This document shows, piece after piece, positions 62,574 through 64,000 of a stretch of DNA of 64,000 nucleotides. The stretch spans positions 124,001 through 188,000 of the forward strand of contig NZ_KB894804.1 of the NCBI RefSeq assembly GCF_000374645.1, given 5' to 3'. Origin of the DNA: Arhodomonas aquaeolei DSM 8974. Lineage in GTDB: Bacteria; Pseudomonadota; Gammaproteobacteria; Nitrococcales; Nitrococcaceae. The position numbers and the translations under genes were made by a program. Each line of letters opens with the position of its first letter. Within the stretch, counting starts at the first letter, position 1. The notes under the pieces are model-generated. The model ran no database searches. It saw only the letters and a list, made by a program, of their open reading frames with translations, and was not told where the DNA came from.

Positions 62574-63860
62574 ATGTTGACCTGGCTTGTTGTGACGATG
62601 ATCGTGCTGCTGCTGCTCGGGTTCCCGATGATGGTCCCGCTGGCGGCCGGCACGCTGTACATGATGTTCACGGGGATGACCTTCTTCGGGCCCGACCAGG
62701 GTGTGAGCTGGATGATCTCCGGTATCGGCACCTGGGTGCTCGCGGCGGTGCCGATGTTCATCTTCGCCGCGGACATCATGACCAAGGGGCACACCGCCAA
62801 CCGGCTGCTGGACCTGGTCTCCGCCTTCACCGGCCATCTGCGCGGCGGCCTGCCGATCACCACCGCGGCGAGCTGTGCGGTGTTCGGCGCGGTTTCCGGC
62901 TCGACCCAGGCCACGGTGGTCGCCATGGGCGGGCCCATGCGCCCGCGGCTGCTCGAGAAGGGCTACACCGACAGCTTCGCGCTGGCGCTGATCATCAACT
63001 CCAGCGACATCGCACTGCTGATCCCGCCGAGCATCGGCTTCATCGTCTACGGGGTGATCATGCCCGGGGCGTCCATCGGCGACCTGTTCATCGCCGGTAT
63101 CGTCCCCGGCCTGCTCATCCTGCTGCTGTTCTCCGTGTACTGCTACATCGGCTCGCGTGTCCAGGGCATCGAGCCCGAGCCGCGGACCCCGTGGCCGGAG
63201 CGCTGGCAGTCGATCAAGCGCGCGCTGCTGCCGCTGGGCTTCCCGGCCATCGTGGTGGGCGGCATCTACGGCGGTTTCTTCAGCCCGGTGGAGGCCTCGG
63301 CGGTGGCGGTGGCCTACGCCTTCGTGCTGGAGGTGATCATCTTCCGTCAGGTCACGCTGCGCGATCTCTGGGACCTGGCGCTGTCCACGGGCATGATCAC
63401 CGCCGTGGTGTTCATCCTGGTCGCGGTGGGCGCCGCGTTCTCGCAGACCCTGGCGACGGCGCATATCCCGGAGCAGGTCCTCGGCCCGGCGGTGGACAGC
63501 ATCGGCGACAACCAGATCGCCGCGCTGTCGCTGATCGCGCTGTCGTTCTTCATCGGCTGCATGTTCGTCGACCCGATCGTGGTCATCCTGATCCTGGTGC
63601 CGATCTTCAAGCCGCTGGTCGACTCGGCCGGGCTGGATCCGGTGCACGTGGGCGTGATCGTTACCCTGCAGGCGGCGATCGGCTCGGCCACGCCGCCGTT
63701 CGGCTGTGACATCTTCACGGCGATGGCGGTGTTCCGGCGGCCCTATTTCGACGTGATCCGCGGCACCCCGCCGTTCATCCTGATCCTGCTGCTCGCCACT
63801 GCGCTGCTGATTGTCTTCCCGGAGCTGTCGCTGTGGCTGCCCTCGTTCGGGGCGCAGTAG
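62574..63860 (+). CDS. dctM: TRAP transporter large permease (DctM)
   Basis: The 428-residue protein is a 12-TM-type DctM: MVPLAAGTLYMMFTGMTFFG, GSTQATVVAMGGPMRPRLLE and LLIPPSIGFIVYGVIMPGAS, with the second-half repeat NQIAALSLIALSFFIGCMFV. It uses the sodium gradient with DctQ to import the DctP-bound solute. The sodium-motive mechanism is known for the family; here it fits a possibly halophilic host. A bulged hairpin follows the stop. Confidence 0.94.
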   Translation: MLTWLVVTMIVLLLLGFPMMVPLAAGTLYMMFTGMTFFGPDQGVSWMISGIGTWVLAAVPMFIFAADIMTKGHTANRLLDLVSAFTGHLRGGLPITTAASCAVFGAVSGSTQATVVAMGGPMRPRLLEKGYTDSFALALIINSSDIALLIPPSIGFIVYGVIMPGASIGDLFIAGIVPGLLILLLFSVYCYIGSRVQGIEPEPRTPWPERWQSIKRALLPLGFPAIVVGGIYGGFFSPVEASAVAVAYAFVLEVIIFRQVTLRDLWDLALSTGMITAVVFILVAVGAAFSQTLATAHIPEQVLGPAVDSIGDNQIAALSLIALSFFIGCMFVDPIVVILILVPIFKPLVDSAGLDPVHVGVIVTLQAAIGSATPPFGCDIFTAMAVFRRPYFDVIRGTPPFILILLLATALLIVFPELSLWLPSFGAQ

Positions 63861-63869
63861 CAGGCCTGC

Positions 63870-63903
63870 CTGGGAGCGCCGCCGGCCAGGCGGCGCCCCA
63901 GGT
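63870..63903 (+). terminator. Hairpin after dctM
   Basis: CCTGGG-A-GCGCCGC (63870-63883) pairs with GCGGCGCCCCAGG (63891-63903) with one bulged A and a 7-base loop, just after the dctM stop at 63860. No T-run follows, so factor-dependent termination is possible. The remaining bases to 64000 show no gene. Confidence 0.45.
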
Positions 63904-64000
63904 CCGGGGCGCAAAGGTGTTTCACAAGGGCAGAGACGGGGCCGCATGCCGGCCCGGGCGGCGGGTGCCGCCGCAGGGCTATCGGCGCAGGCGCGTCGCG

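Overview
The window is a GC-rich (about 70% by eye) bacterial chromosome segment with dense genes, short gaps and many 1-11 bp start/stop overlaps. A Zur-type box, NrtR-NadA, NnrS, exported MsrA/MsrB, class II IlvE and a TRAP transporter together suggest a free-living gammaproteobacterium, perhaps a halophilic Ectothiorhodospiraceae- or Halomonas-like organism. This placement is an inference. I see no rRNA, tRNA, CRISPR array, insertion sequence or prophage.

Layout. 1-3.45 kb: the tail of a LysR-type regulator, an intergenic nest of inverted repeats, then a zinc module (DUF1826 protein and ZnuD-like TonB receptor) behind Zur-like boxes. 3.5-16 kb: an acid-sugar catabolic island with a RuBisCO-like protein, DUF1537 kinase, NAD-dependent oxidoisomerase-like protein, cyclase-family hydrolase, lactonase-like protein, FadR-type regulator and a sugar ABC transporter whose ATPase is fused to a permease. 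It resembles the D-apionate to 3-oxo-isoapionate to L-erythrulose-1-phosphate route. 16-22.8 kb: ilvE, then OsmC-like and FmdE-like proteins, a soluble CZB chemoreceptor-like protein and an overlapping cytochrome P450-NnrS pair. Two promoters here share a 23-bp NsrR-like box. 23-26.1 kb: a compact operon of E1 alpha, E1 beta, a stand-alone lipoyl domain and a lipoate-ligase-like protein, with no E2 core and no E3.

26.2-44.4 kb: a redox and detoxification island of alcohol, aldo-keto and short-chain dehydrogenases, cupins, tautomerase, MFS pump, RibD-like and F420-type reductases, CMD protein, isoquinoline-oxidoreductase-like molybdoenzyme and an atypical epimerase. It contains a decayed Tat alcohol dehydrogenase and a LysR regulator whose likely operator (ATGAG-N5-YTCAT) recurs at three promoter regions. 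44.7-57.7 kb: mostly housekeeping genes (NrtR-NadA, SDR, PhzF, a hydrolase, two diguanylate cyclases around an orphan S24 repressor, Gpt, a periplasmic binding protein, IMPACT-family protein, exported MsrA/MsrB, a haloacid dehalogenase and an AraC regulator). 57.7-64 kb: an ABC importer of the ABC_sub_bind type and a TRAP transporter split around a divergent promoter with a GntR-like palindrome.

The observations most worth following are the E2-less lipoyl dehydrogenase operon, the putative nitric-oxide-responsive P450/NnrS/OsmC group, and the RuBisCO-like apionate island.
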